64,000 nucleotides of DNA, taken from contig NZ_JAHTIK010000001.1 in assembly GCF_025655475.1 (NCBI RefSeq), positions 7,814,921-7,878,920 on the forward strand, read 5' to 3'. The stretch's first letter is position 1, and every line of letters starts with the position of its first letter. The translations under genes and the position numbers were made by a program. This document shows positions 8,948 through 17,955 of this stretch, one piece after another. The notes below the pieces were generated by a model, which did not search any database, had not been told where the DNA came from, and was given only the letters and a program-made list of their open reading frames with translations. Origin of the DNA: Kitasatospora sp. DSM 101779. Lineage in GTDB: Bacteria > Actinomycetota > Actinomycetes > Streptomycetales > Streptomycetaceae.

Positions 8948-9383
8948 GTGGGCCAAACCGACAATGCCGCGCTGACGGTCATTCGGGAGCGATCGCGGGC
9001 AACGCTCTCCACGGTCGCCGTCGCCGTGGTCACCGGCTCCGGATCCACGACCACCGGGCACCGCCCGCGCGTGGTACTCGCCCACGGCAAGGAACGCCTC
9101 CCCTCCACCACCGCCCAGGACCGGGTCTCCCACGGGGACCGCACCGTCGTCGGCACCGTCGCCTCCGAGACCCGGCTCCCCGCCTCCGACGAGGAGGTCG
9201 AGGCGGGGGAGGGCTGTCTGAGCCGCACGGTGACTGAACGTCAAGCAGCGGCTGCGGGTCCGCAGCGGCGCCCCCGCCCTGCCCGCCAGCCTCACGATCA
9301 CCGCCGACGGCTGGGTCTTCAAGGGGTCGCAGAGGACCAGCAGCTCACCCTCCGGCAACACCGGAGACCACACCGCCGGCTGA
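8948..9383 (+). pseudogene. frameshifted remnant of unrecognised gene
   Basis: Two plus-strand stretches have nearly pure G/C third positions, as neighbouring genes do. One runs from about 8948 to 9240 (TVIRERSRATLSTVAVAVVT). The other is in the +1 frame from about 9240 to a TGA at 9381 (SLTITADGWVFKGSQR). Neither has a convincing start with a ribosome-binding site. This looks like one gene with a frameshift near 9240. I do not recognise the family. Confidence 0.35.
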
Positions 9384-9620
9384 CCACAGGCCGCGACGAG
9401 CAGACCGGCAGCATCCACGGACAGGAAAGGTGGGACGTGGACCTGACGAGCGATCACCTCCGACGGGCACGTCGGGAGTGATCGCTGTCCAGGGCGTGGT
9501 CGCGTTCGTGAGCCGTTCCCCGGGCGGCCGACTGCTGGTTTCAGAATGGGATTCGGAGTCGTCGCAGGCCGTGATGGGGTGGCCGGGTCGGCGCGGAGTC
9601 GGACCGGAGGCCGTGCTCCG

Positions 9621-9980
9621 TCACAGCCCGCTGGCCAGCCAGGCGGTCACGGCCGCGGTGGTGATGAGGCCGATGTTGAGTGCGATCCGGCGGTCCTCGC
9701 CGGTCAGGTGGACGGCGATCGCTCCGGCCTGGAGGAGTACGAAGCCGCAGGCCGCGCCCGGCGCCAGCAGGGGTGCGATGCGCGTCAGCGGCGGGAGGAT
9801 CAGGCCGATCGCGCCGAGTGTTTCGACCGTTCCCAGCGCCCTGAGGGCGGGCAGTGGTACGCGATCGACCCAGGCCATCATCGGTCGGAGCCGGTCGCGG
9901 CTGCGGATCACCTTCAGAGTGCCCGCGTAGAGGTAGAAGAGGGCGAGCGGCCCCGCGACGATCCAGTAGGTGGTGTTCAT
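9621..9980 (-). CDS. DoxX-like integral membrane protein
   Basis: A 119-residue protein with four predicted membrane helices: YWIVAGPLALFYLYAGTLKV, LRALGTVETLGAIGLILPPL, GAACGFVLLQAGAIAVHLTG and ALNIGLITTAAVTAWLA. This is the layout of the DoxX-like family; the first helix carries the family's YLYAGTLKV-type pattern. Role uncertain; DoxX proteins are often linked to thiol or oxidative stress. It lies 46 bp downstream of the cupin gene on the same strand and is probably co-transcribed with it under the divergent LysR regulator. Confidence 0.8.
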   Translation of the reverse strand: MNTTYWIVAGPLALFYLYAGTLKVIRSRDRLRPMMAWVDRVPLPALRALGTVETLGAIGLILPPLTRIAPLLAPGAACGFVLLQAGAIAVHLTGEDRRIALNIGLITTAAVTAWLASGL

Positions 9981-10026
9981 GGTTCCCGTTCATGGGGCCC
10001 CGGTGCACGGGGACCCGGCGGCTGTT

Positions 10027-10521
10027 TCAGGCGAGGTCGGTGGCAGGCTCGGTCGCGTAGCGGCTCATCGCGTCGACATTGGCCTGCGGCGTCAGCGGCC
10101 GGCCGCCGGCGAGCACCTCCTGGAGCTCCCGGAAGTACTGCACGTACAGGTCGGGGGTGAACGTGCTGAGCATGACGGCGGGTTGGTCGGTCGGGTTGGC
10201 GAAGGTGTGCGGGGTGCCGGGCGGAACCATCACCAGCGTGCCCGTGGTGGCGTCGTGGCTCTTGTCCCCGACGGTGAACCGCACGGTGCCGGAGAGGATG
10301 TAGAAGCCCTCGTCGTGCCGGGCGTGGCGGTGCTGCGGCGGTCCCTGGGTGTGCGGGGCGAGGACGGACTCGGCGATCGCGAGGCGGTGCCCGGTGTGGC
10401 TGCCGTCCTCCAGGACGCGCATGCGTGTGGTGCCCAGAACGATCGTCTCGCCGTCGCCGGGACCGACTACCGACACGGCGGGGTCGGCCTGCGGCGCGTT
10501 GGCCTCTGCTTCTTCGGTCAT
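10027..10521 (-). CDS. cupin-domain protein
   Basis: A 164-residue single-cupin protein. Motif 1 is visible as QHRHARHDEGFYILSGTVRF (HxH...E metal ligands) and motif 2 as LVMVPPGTPHTFANPTD (His ligand). The C-terminal helical tail (VQYFRELQEVLAGGRPLTPQ) is typical of small quercetinase-like or stress cupins. Start taken at the ATG at 10521; GTG ACC immediately precedes it in frame. It heads a two-gene operon with the DoxX gene and is divergent from the LysR gene with an 81-bp intergenic region containing a palindromic operator. Substrate unknown. Confidence 0.82.
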   Translation of the reverse strand: MTEEAEANAPQADPAVSVVGPGDGETIVLGTTRMRVLEDGSHTGHRLAIAESVLAPHTQGPPQHRHARHDEGFYILSGTVRFTVGDKSHDATTGTLVMVPPGTPHTFANPTDQPAVMLSTFTPDLYVQYFRELQEVLAGGRPLTPQANVDAMSRYATEPATDLA

Positions 10522-10576
10522 GGTCACCAGTGCACCGCCGGCGGCCTGCCGGTGTCCAAGACCCGTCCCGCAGCGC

Positions 10577-10595
10577 CGATACTCCATGAGTATCG
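10577..10595. promoter_or_regulatory. palindromic LysR-type operator
   Basis: A perfect inverted repeat, CGATACTC-CAT-GAGTATCG, in the divergent promoter region, ending 7 bp before the LysR GTG start. It contains the T-N11-A core (ATACTC...GAGTAT) expected for LysR-type regulators. It probably serves both autorepression and control of the cupin-DoxX operon (inference). Confidence 0.7.
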
Positions 10596-10602
10596 TTGCA
10601 GC

Positions 10603-11454
10603 GTGGAGCTACGGATCTTGCGCTATTTCGTGGCCGTCGCCGAGGAACTCCACTTCGGCCGGGCGGCCACCCGACTGCACATGAGTCAGCCGCCGCTGAG
10701 CCGGGCGATCAAGCAGTTGGAGGCCGATGTCGGGGCCCTGCTGTTCGCCCGCTCGCCCACCGGCGTCACGCTCACTCCGGTGGGCGCGGTGCTGCTCGAC
10801 GAGGCGCGGGCCCTGCTCGACCAGGCCGACCGTGTCCGTGCACGCGTGAGTGCGGCCGCCGGCGCCGCGACCATCACCGTCGGCATCCTGGGCGACGGCG
10901 CCGACCCGGGAGTGTCCAGGCTGGCCGCCGCCTACCGCCGAACCCACCCCGGCGTCGACATCCGCATCCGCAACACCGATCTGACCGACCCGACCTGCGG
11001 GCTGCGCGCCGGACTGGTCGACGTCGCGCTGACCCGGGCTCCGTTCGACGAGACGGCCCTGACGGTGCGTGCGCTGCGAACCGATCCGGTCGGCGTGGTC
11101 CTGCGCGCCGACGATCCATTCGCCCGCCGCGACCGGCTGCGGGTCGCCGAGCTGAGCGACCGCCGCTGGTTCCAGTTCCCGCAGGGCACCGACCCCGTCT
11201 GGCAGTCCTACTGGAACGGCAACACGCCGCGCGAGGGCCCGGTGGTGCGCGACGTCCAGGAATGCCTGCACGCCGTGCTGTGGAACGGCACGGTCGGCCT
11301 GGCCCCGCTCGGACACCAGCTGCCCGCGGAGTTCGCGGTGGTACCGCTGACCGACATGGCGCCGAGCCGGGTGGTGGCGGTGTGGAACGAAGGCGACCCC
11401 AACCCGCTGATCCGATCCTTCATCGAGATCGCGACAGCCGCCTACCGCCACTGA
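10603..11454 (+). CDS. LysR-family transcriptional regulator
   Basis: A 283-residue LysR protein. The N-terminal winged helix-turn-helix is ELRILRYFVAVAEELHFGRA with SQPPLSRAIKQLEADVGALL (residues 1-60), followed by a periplasmic-binding-like effector domain beginning at ATITVGILGD. The GTG at 10603 gives the canonical start just before the first helix. It is divergent from the cupin/DoxX operon with a T-N11-A palindrome between them, so it is the likely regulator of that operon. Effector unknown. Confidence 0.9.
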   Translation: MELRILRYFVAVAEELHFGRAATRLHMSQPPLSRAIKQLEADVGALLFARSPTGVTLTPVGAVLLDEARALLDQADRVRARVSAAAGAATITVGILGDGADPGVSRLAAAYRRTHPGVDIRIRNTDLTDPTCGLRAGLVDVALTRAPFDETALTVRALRTDPVGVVLRADDPFARRDRLRVAELSDRRWFQFPQGTDPVWQSYWNGNTPREGPVVRDVQECLHAVLWNGTVGLAPLGHQLPAEFAVVPLTDMAPSRVVAVWNEGDPNPLIRSFIEIATAAYRH

Positions 11455-11550
11455 GCGCGGGCAACCCGGTACCGCTGTATCGGCGCGACGGCGAGGAGCC
11501 TTGGGGACGGCCGGCGTCGACCTGAATCGCTCCGGCGTCCAGCGGGCCTG

Positions 11551-12276
11551 TCAACCGCGCACGGTGGTGGTTCGCGGTGCCCTGTCTGCATGGGGTGATG
11601 CATGCAGCAACATCTGGAGACGCTGTTGCGAGTCGTGGTCCAAGCTGATGAGGAACCTCTCGTAGTCCTGAGGATTCGCCCAGGACGCGAAGGCGATCAC
11701 ATTGATATAGCGATTCACCAGATGTGGTGTTTCCGAGAGCAACTGGGAGTACCGCGCCATCCACCGATGTTCGACCAGAACGCCCTGCCTCAGGATTCCC
11801 GACGCAGAGACCTGTGCAGACATTTCGTTGCCCACCATAAGCCTGGCCAGCACAGAGAGAGGTGCCTCCAGGCGTCCCGCACACAGGTATCCGATTTGGT
11901 CGCCGGTATACGTCGTGGCCCGGTAGTACGGATTGAGGAACGGTGAGACGAACCTGAGATCCTTAAGATAGTCGAGCAGTATGCTGATGTGGGCGAACCT
12001 GGCATGCCGTGACTTGAGCGCGCCTACGTAACTCGCGATGATGAAATGCAGGCGCGCGTATTGCTCTTCGTGAAGTCCGGCAGCGAAGGATCCGTCGAGA
12101 AGAATCACCCGGTGTCCCAGAAGGTGGACCAGCTGAGCCTTCCCCTCCGGTGGAGCACCCAGCCCTCGCTCCTCACCGAGGCGAGTCGGCCGACCGAGCC
12201 CGAAGCCCGGTGGCCACCGGCGCGGACCGCCTTCCAGCGGAACCGTGCCTTCGACGCGCTCACGGCGTGGGGACAT
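11551..12276 (-). pseudogene. truncated, catalytically dead M48-peptidase-like protein
   Basis: An open frame of 241 codons. Residues ~50-220 look conserved: FIIASYVGALKSRH aligns by eye with the FVLGHELGHIKxRH zinc motif of M48 membrane peptidases. His-Glu-x-x-His has become Ser-Tyr-x-x-Ala, and YRATTYTGDQIGY aligns with the RAxEYxxDR block with the Glu ligand replaced by Thr. The part before residue ~50 is high-G+C and unlike any family, so the 5' end is probably lost. The conserved part has clearly lower G+C than its neighbours, suggesting transfer. The M48 assignment is an inference. Confidence 0.45.
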
Positions 12277-12673
12277 GCATCAGCGGCCCGGAGAACGCGG
12301 ACGGCCTGAGCGCCCGCGAACCTCGTGCCCGCCGCACGGCCGATCGCGCGTGCTCGACGGGCGACTGGGCGGGCGGTTGCGCCGAAGACCCGCCGCCTGG
12401 ACCGATCTCGCAGTCGAGGTGGAGGACCAGCGCCGATCCCGGGACGTTCGTGGTGATGATCAGCAGCAGGGGCGGCGCCGCGGTGGATCTGTGCTCGCGC
12501 GGGGTGGCAGTCACGGGCACCCGCGACTCCGGCTGACGGTACGTGTTCGCGTTCCGACATCAGGGCCGCGGCGAGCTGCCGGCGCGGCGTTCCCGGGCCG
12601 GCAGGCCAGCCACCCGGATGCGAGCCGACACGACTCGGCAGACCCTGGGAGAAGCGGACCACGGAGGCAGGCC

Positions 12674-13075
12674 ATGAGTGGCGAGCACACCCGGGCGCCA
12701 AGCGCGATCGTCCATATGTCCATATCCGGCAGCCCGTCCGCAGCTCAGGCAGTCGCCGACGCTGTGGGGCAGTCGTTCAGGCTGACCACTGCCCCGGACC
12801 CGGTGACGGCCGGCGATTACGCGGCGCCGTCCGAGGCGGTGAATCGCGAGCGATGGCAGGTCGATACGGCCGCACCGATCGAAGACGCTGCTGCACAGCC
12901 GGTCGCCCCTGCGGCCCCGGGAACCGGCTCGGTGAGGGTGGAACTCGGCGGGCGACCCGATGCGGTTCGCAAGGTCATGGCGCTGATTCGGGGGTGCTAT
13001 CGGTCAGGGCCGCCGGCAGGTGTGTCACAGGGGTTCGAGGTCTGGCCGGAGGATCGCCTCAAGGACGCCGAGTAG
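12674..13075 (+). CDS. hypothetical protein, unrecognised
   Basis: A 133-residue soluble protein starting at an ATG behind GGAGGCAGGCC. It begins IVHMSISGSPSAAQAVADAV, has an Ala/Pro-rich middle and ends RKVMALIRGCYRSGPPAGVS followed by a short acidic tail. The first and last segments could be two small alpha/beta halves joined by a linker. No family recognised; it stands alone. Confidence 0.55.
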   Translation: MSGEHTRAPSAIVHMSISGSPSAAQAVADAVGQSFRLTTAPDPVTAGDYAAPSEAVNRERWQVDTAAPIEDAAAQPVAPAAPGTGSVRVELGGRPDAVRKVMALIRGCYRSGPPAGVSQGFEVWPEDRLKDAE

Positions 13076-13306
13076 CGCAGCCACCGGTGGTCCGCCGGAC
13101 CCGCGTCGGGCGAGGTCAGCGCCATGTCTCAAGACCGGCGCCTGCTACGAGTACCTGACGTCGACCTGTCCGTCCGTGGAGGAGGGCGCCGGCCGGAGGG
13201 GGGCGGTGACGGAGGTGAGGTTGTCCTCGGTCTGGAGCCGGATCTCCTGGTGAGCCCGCTGTGACCGGATCGTGAGGACCTTCGAAGCCGGCAGTGGAAG
13301 TGCGGC

Positions 13307-13918
13307 TCAGCGCGCCGGGCGCCACATGGTGGTGACGACCGGCCCGGCGTCGGTGGTGATCCGGTCCCGGGGGACGAAGCCGGCCCGCTCGTACCGGGGG
13401 AGGTTGGCCGGGTTGGTCGACTCCAGGTAGGCCGGCGCGCCGAGCGCGTCGACACGGTTCAGGACCTCCGCGACCAGGCCCATGCCCAGTCCTCGGCCCC
13501 GGTGATCCGGATGCGTGGCGAGCAGGGTGAGGTAGAAGTGCGGTTCGTCGGGGTGCGCCTCCTCCAACTGGTCGCAGATCCGCACGATGTCCGCCGACAC
13601 CTGCGGCCCCGCGACCTCCGTGAGGAAGTCGTCGAGCCCGGCCGTCTCGGCGTCGGTCAGCTCCGTCCCGCCGGGCGGGATCCACAGCGCCATGGCTTCC
13701 AGGCCTTCGGTCACGAACAGCCAGGGGTACCGGAGTGCGGAGGTTACGTACAGCCGCCACATCGCGGCGGCCTGCTCGGCGCGGCGGGTGCGGTCCGGGA
13801 AGACCGGGCCCCACAACGGGTCCTCGAAGAACGCGGCGGTCAGGATGTCGACGACGGCGTCGACGTCGGCCGGTTCCGCGACGCGGGCCGGTACGGGCCG
13901 GTATGCGAAGGGCACCAC
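13307..13918 (-). CDS. GNAT-family N-acetyltransferase
   Basis: About 203 residues, with the GNAT acetyl-CoA-binding core HFYLTLLATHPDHRGRGLGMG (motif A, RGRGLG) and, near the C terminus, LESTNPANLPRYERAGFVPR (motif B). The N-terminal half (AEPADVDAVVDILTAAFFED) is the variable substrate-recognition part. Start is GTG at 13918 or the adjacent GTG at 13915. This subfamily, often 'GNAT with ~200 aa', is widespread in Streptomyces; substrate unknown. Confidence 0.88.
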   Translation of the reverse strand: MVPFAYRPVPARVAEPADVDAVVDILTAAFFEDPLWGPVFPDRTRRAEQAAAMWRLYVTSALRYPWLFVTEGLEAMALWIPPGGTELTDAETAGLDDFLTEVAGPQVSADIVRICDQLEEAHPDEPHFYLTLLATHPDHRGRGLGMGLVAEVLNRVDALGAPAYLESTNPANLPRYERAGFVPRDRITTDAGPVVTTMWRPAR

Positions 13919-14101
13919 TCCACAGTAGCCAGGCCCTGCCCGACCTCGCGCACGCCGCACCGCTGCCTGATTCGCTTCAGGCGTTCGGCCGCGTCCGGCC
14001 GCGTCCGGCCGGGCATCGTGCCGGACCGGCGCCGGGCTTTCAGGCTGCACCGGGTGACCGGGGCCCGTGCGGTCCGCGTGGCCTTCTCCACCCGGGCGTG
14101 G

Positions 14102-14300
14102 TCAGCTGCCGAAGGCCCGGGGTACCCACTGGTCGAGGTGGTCGGCGACCGGCCGCAGCTCGGTGGCGAGGAGCTGCTGCTGCGCCGCCGCCCACGGTTC
14201 GGCGAGAACGGTGGCGATCGCGCCGGGGAACGTGGAGAAACGGGCGCAGGCCAGGACGGAGGCCCGCAGCCGCGGACCGCATGTCCTCGTCCTCTCCCCG
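14102..14300 (-). pseudogene. C-terminal gene fragment, family unrecognised
   Basis: A minus-strand frame with near-pure G/C third positions encodes FPGAIATVLAEPWAAAQQQL then VADHLDQWVPRAFGS and a TGA at 14102. It has no start codon before an upstream in-frame stop at about 14310, so it looks like the tail of a lost gene. The rest of the 14.0-14.4 kb region holds nothing else I can support. Confidence 0.35.
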
Positions 14301-14410
14301 CCGGGCGGTCACCGTTCACGTAACCGCCTCGACGACGGCCGCACCCGGCTCACCACCTGGCACATGCACAGGAACCGCCGCGAGGACCGACCGGCACCCG
14401 GCGCACGCCG

Positions 14411-14442
14411 GAGGGCCGCCGCGGAACACCGCGGCGGCCCTC
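14411..14442. terminator. hairpin terminator after SRPBCC gene
   Basis: A perfect 14-bp stem, GAGGGCCGCCGCGG paired with CCGCGGCGGCCCTC, with an AACA loop, 14 bp past the stop of the SRPBCC gene on the minus strand. No T tract, as is usual in high-G+C actinobacteria. Confidence 0.85.
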
Positions 14443-14455
14443 GTCGCCCTGCGGG

Positions 14456-14920
14456 TCAGGAGCTGCCGGGTGAGATCCGGCCGCGCCACCCGCCGCTCTC
14501 CATGCCCTGGTCCTCGACGAACGACTTGAAGCGCCGCAGGTCGCCCTTGACCCGGCGGTCGACCATGCCCATCATGTCGGCGGCCTTCTCGGCGATGCCG
14601 TCCGGCTCGAAGTCCATCGCCAGCCGCACCCTCGTGTGCTCGCTGTCGAGGCGCTCGAACGTGACCACGCCCATCTGCTGCACGTCCCCGCCCACGGTGC
14701 GCCAGGCGATCTTCTCGTCGGGCAGCTGGTCGACGATCTCGGTGTCGAACTCGCGGCTCACCCCGGCGACCTTGGTGCGCCAGTGGTTGTGCCGCTCATC
14801 GATCTGGGTGACCTCCTCCACACCCTCCATGAAGCGTGGGAAGTCCTCGAACTGCGTCCACTGGTTGTACGCGGTGTGCAGCGGAACCTCCACCTCGACG
14901 GACTCTTGAACCATGCTCAT
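14456..14920 (-). CDS. SRPBCC-family cyclase/dehydrase-like protein
   Basis: A 154-residue single-domain START/Bet v1-like protein: MVQESVEVEVPLHTAYNQWT and FEDFPRFMEGVEEVTQIDER are the typical opening of the COG5637-type family; the usual C-terminal helix is MGMVDRRVKGDLRRFKSFVE. ATG at 14920 follows GGAGGCCCGGC. A hydrophobic-ligand-binding role is expected from the fold but no specific ligand is evident. Single-gene unit followed by a strong hairpin terminator. Confidence 0.85.
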   Translation of the reverse strand: MSMVQESVEVEVPLHTAYNQWTQFEDFPRFMEGVEEVTQIDERHNHWRTKVAGVSREFDTEIVDQLPDEKIAWRTVGGDVQQMGVVTFERLDSEHTRVRLAMDFEPDGIAEKAADMMGMVDRRVKGDLRRFKSFVEDQGMESGGWRGRISPGSS

Positions 14921-15044
14921 GCCGGGCCTCCAGTCTTCTCGTCCAACAGGTCCGCGGGGCGTCTGCCCGACCGGTCCGGGTTCTAACGGGCCGGCGTGCG
15001 TGTCGTGCACGGCCCTCGCCCGGCGTTCCGCCGATGATGGCCCG

Positions 15045-15308
15045 ATGACCGATGTCCCGTCCGACACCGATGTCCTGCCGGAGGCCGCTCTGGCGAAGCT
15101 GACCGAGCTGCGGGACCTCGCGGTCGGCGCCGTGCAGGCTTGGGAGGCCGGTGACCGGCAGGCCGCCCACCGCGCGGTGACGGCGGCGACCTCGGCGGCA
15201 GCCACCGCACTGGGCGTGCTGGTGGCCCTCGACAGGGACGTGGACCGCGGTCGGGCCGAGCCCGACACCCCGCCGGCGGCGGGTCCGGTCGGTCATTGGT
15301 GGGGCTGA
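15045..15308 (+). CDS. small helical hypothetical protein
   Basis: An 87-residue, Ala-rich, probably all-helical protein (LPEAALAKLTELRDLAVGAV, then AHRAVTAATSAAATALGVLV). No signal peptide, no family recognised. The start at 15045 is the ATG opening MTDVPSDTDV; a longer start is possible. Confidence 0.45.
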   Translation: MTDVPSDTDVLPEAALAKLTELRDLAVGAVQAWEAGDRQAAHRAVTAATSAAATALGVLVALDRDVDRGRAEPDTPPAAGPVGHWWG

Positions 15309-15419
15309 TGTCGTTTCGCTTCCGCCCTGTGGCGCAGCCTCTAAAGGGAGAGGGTGCCGCGCCGACCCTCCCGGTAGCGGGCGGCCGCCCCCCTGCCGCC
15401 GACGAGGAGGTGGTCCGTG

Positions 15420-16157
15420 ATGCCCGGTGCCACCCGTTCCGAGCCCACGCCTCAGGGCCGTCCGCCGCCCGCTCCCACGTCCCCGGCACCGACGGCACGG
15501 ACACCGACGACACAGGCACCGGACGCTGCCGTGTCGCGACAGCCCGCGGACACGGCGTACAGGGCATGGCTGAGGCTGGCCGGTCTGAGCGACGGCGATC
15601 CGCCACGGGAGGTCCGGGTGGCTGCCGGCGTCGTGGACACGGTGACGACCGACCTGTGGAGGGCCGTCGTCGACGGTGTTGCCGTCTGCCTCCGCCGGAC
15701 GGAGGTCCCTGCCCCGCTGTCGCCGGCCCGCCCGACGCGGGTGCTGGTGCAGATCGCGCTCGCCGCCCTCCCCGACACCACGGATCAGGACACCGGCAGG
15801 CAGCACACGGGTGAGGGGGACGCCGCCGCCCCCGACACGGTGCGCCTGGCGGTCGCGTTCATGGAGACCCACGCGGCCGACCACATCGTCCTCGCCGACC
15901 TCGCCGCGGCCGCCTTCGTGACTCCGCGCGCCCTGCAGTACGCGTTCCGCCGCCACCTGGACACCACACCCCTGACCCACCTGCGGCGGGTCCGCCTGGA
16001 CGGGGCCCACCGGGACCTGCTCGCGGCCGACCCGGTGACCAGCACCGTGAGCGAGATCGCCGCACGCTGGGGCTTCGGCCACATCGGCCGGTTCGCCGCT
16101 CTCTACCGCGAGATGTACCGGTCCGCCCCCCGCACCACGCTCCGTCTCCCGGTCTGA
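15420..16157 (+). CDS. AraC-family transcriptional regulator
   Basis: About 245 residues with a C-terminal AraC/XylS double helix-turn-helix: LADLAAAAFVTPRALQYAFR and VSEIAARWGFGHIGRFAALY then REMYRSAPRTTLR. The N-terminal ~140 residues carry no recognised ligand domain; Pro/Thr-rich for the first 40. A strong AGGAGG at 15404 serves either GTG 15417 or ATG 15420. No clear target next to it. Confidence 0.85.
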   Translation: MPGATRSEPTPQGRPPPAPTSPAPTARTPTTQAPDAAVSRQPADTAYRAWLRLAGLSDGDPPREVRVAAGVVDTVTTDLWRAVVDGVAVCLRRTEVPAPLSPARPTRVLVQIALAALPDTTDQDTGRQHTGEGDAAAPDTVRLAVAFMETHAADHIVLADLAAAAFVTPRALQYAFRRHLDTTPLTHLRRVRLDGAHRDLLAADPVTSTVSEIAARWGFGHIGRFAALYREMYRSAPRTTLRLPV

Positions 16158-16486
16158 GACGGCCGATACAGGTGCAGCCGAGGCCGCCGTTTTCCGGCCG
16201 GTCGGCTGGGCAGCCGCAGGGCAGGGACGCAGCACGGACCCTCGGCGGGAGCACGCCATGACTCCGGCCCGCCCGGGTCGGCGGCCCCACGGACCCCGGC
16301 TCGACGACCCACGGAAGGACGGAGTCCCGGGCCGAATCCGCTCCGGCGGGCAGAACCGGGTCGCGGCGGCACGACGCCGAGCCGGCCCGACGACCCGCTC
16401 CGCGACGACCCGCCCGGGACGAGCCGTCCGGCGGGCCCACCGCCAACCCGCACCACGTCACCGCTCCCACCGACACGGAGAACGCC
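16158..16486. other. gene-free stretch
   Basis: Between the AraC gene and the Vms1-like gene. Arg/Pro-rich open frames exist on both strands but show no codon bias, starts or domains. I see nothing definite; it presumably holds the promoter of the downstream gene. Confidence 0.4.
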
Positions 16487-17644
16487 ATGGACCTCGGCTT
16501 CCTCGCACCGCTGATCGGCAGGCCCGGCCCCTGGGCCACGGTCTGCCTGGACACCTCCCGCACCACCGAGGACGCCCAGCAGCGGCAGGTGCTGCTGCAG
16601 CGGACAGCCGTGCGGGAGCTCGCCGACCGGGGGGCCGACCCCCACAGCTGCCGCGCCGTCGCGGAGCACCTCGCGGGCGAGCCGGCCTCGGGCTCGCCGC
16701 CGGGCCGGGCCCTGTTCGCCGCCGGCGGGGAGGTCGTGCTCGACGTCCCGCTGACCGGCGCACCCCCGGTCGTCGAGACCGCCTGGGGGCCGCTGCCGCA
16801 CCTTGCCCCGCTGCTGGGCCGTCTGGAGGCCGCGGACGCAGACTGTCTGGTCGCCGCGATCGACCGCACCGGGGCGGACCTGGAGATGCGGCGCCTCGGC
16901 CGGGCCGAACCGCTCGGCACGGTGGACGGCGCCACCTGGCAGGGCAGGGGCCACCGCGCCCCGCCCACGGACCGCTACGAATGGCACTACCGGCACCGCG
17001 AGCAGGACGCCTGGGACCGGTCCGCGGACACGATCGCCGGCCACCTCGTCGAGGCCCGCTCGGACTGCAACGCCCACCTGGTCGTCCTCACCGGCGACGC
17101 GCGCGAGCGGCGGGCCGTCCACGAGCGGCTGCCCAAGCACCTGCAGCCCCTCACCGTGGAGGTCGACGGCGGCGGCCGCGCCGGCGGCATCCACACCGAG
17201 ACCTTCGAACGGCGGCTCGACGAGGCGTGGCAGGAGTTCTGCCGGCACCACGCGGACGAGATCCTCGAGCGGTTCCGCAACGGCACCGGCCGCCCCGGCG
17301 AACGCCGCACGGACGGCACGGGCACCGAGATCGCGGCGGGCGCCGCGGCCGAGGGCGTCCCCGCCGTCACGGCCGCCGCCCGGCAGCACCAGCTCGCCAC
17401 CCTGCTGCTCGGCCAGGACGGTCCGGACACCGGCCGCGAGGTGTGGATCGGGCCCGAACCCGAGCACATCGGCACGGACCGCGGCGCCGTACGCAGCATG
17501 GGCGTCCCCCGTCCCGAACGCGCGCAGGCCGGCGACGCGCTGCTGCGCTGCGCCATCGCCTCGCACGCCGAGGCGATCACGGTGCCGGACGGCGCCGGGG
17601 GGCCGGTCGGCGGAGTGGGCGCCGTCCTGCGCTGGCGGAGCTGA
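16487..17644 (+). CDS. Vms1/Ankzf1-like (bacterial eRF1-family) protein
   Basis: A 385-residue protein resembling the mycobacterial Rv2629 and actinobacterial 'Vms1/Ankzf1 family peptidyl-tRNA hydrolase' group, an eRF1-like fold. Recognisable blocks are WATVCLDTSRTTEDAQQRQV near the N terminus, YEWHYRHREQDAWDRSADTI in the middle, and the C-terminal L7Ae-like part with VWIGPEPEHIGTD and ending VGGVGAVLRW. The family is proposed to act on stalled ribosomes or peptidyl-tRNA, and the actinobacterial members are poorly characterised. ATG at 16487 follows CACGGAGAACGCC. A strong hairpin follows the gene, so it is monocistronic. Confidence 0.75.
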   Translation: MDLGFLAPLIGRPGPWATVCLDTSRTTEDAQQRQVLLQRTAVRELADRGADPHSCRAVAEHLAGEPASGSPPGRALFAAGGEVVLDVPLTGAPPVVETAWGPLPHLAPLLGRLEAADADCLVAAIDRTGADLEMRRLGRAEPLGTVDGATWQGRGHRAPPTDRYEWHYRHREQDAWDRSADTIAGHLVEARSDCNAHLVVLTGDARERRAVHERLPKHLQPLTVEVDGGGRAGGIHTETFERRLDEAWQEFCRHHADEILERFRNGTGRPGERRTDGTGTEIAAGAAAEGVPAVTAAARQHQLATLLLGQDGPDTGREVWIGPEPEHIGTDRGAVRSMGVPRPERAQAGDALLRCAIASHAEAITVPDGAGGPVGGVGAVLRWRS

Positions 17645-17680
17645 GCCGAGCGTGGAAGGGGTCTGTACACCGCCGCGTGC

Positions 17681-17701
17681 GGGCCGGGCCGTGCCCGGCC
17701 C
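17681..17701. terminator. hairpin terminator
   Basis: GGGCCGGGC-CGT-GCCCGGCCC, a perfect 9-bp stem 37 bp after the Vms1-like gene. The rest of the 17,645-17,955 interval shows no supportable gene; a short upstream frame (MSDAPDE) ends inside the start of the next gene. Confidence 0.8.
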
Positions 17702-17955
17702 ACCGCATACCGGTACGGCCGCTCCTGCCGCGTGCCCGGACCGCCTTCGGGGTCTCCGCGCCTGGGCCCTCTGAGCGGGCGTGACGGTGTCTCAGAGGCC
17801 TTTCCGTCGCACCGGCCCCGTCGAACCGCCGCCGGCCGCCGCCTGGTGCGTACTGTCGGGAGTGCCCGCCGTGGCCGGGGCCCGGGTGGCGGGCGATCCG
17901 GGTCCGTGGCACCGCTTCCCGTACCGGGGGACGCCCGAGATGAGTGACGCCCCAG

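Noticed and set aside
8882..9457. Minus-strand gene in the 8.9-9.5 kb interval
   Set aside because: Third-position G/C bias is on the plus strand in two frames, so a decayed plus-strand gene is the better reading.
13840..14319. Minus-strand 159-codon frame between GNAT and SRPBCC genes
   Set aside because: Codon bias there belongs to a different frame (the fragment ending at 14102); this frame is Arg/Ser/Pro-rich without a fold.
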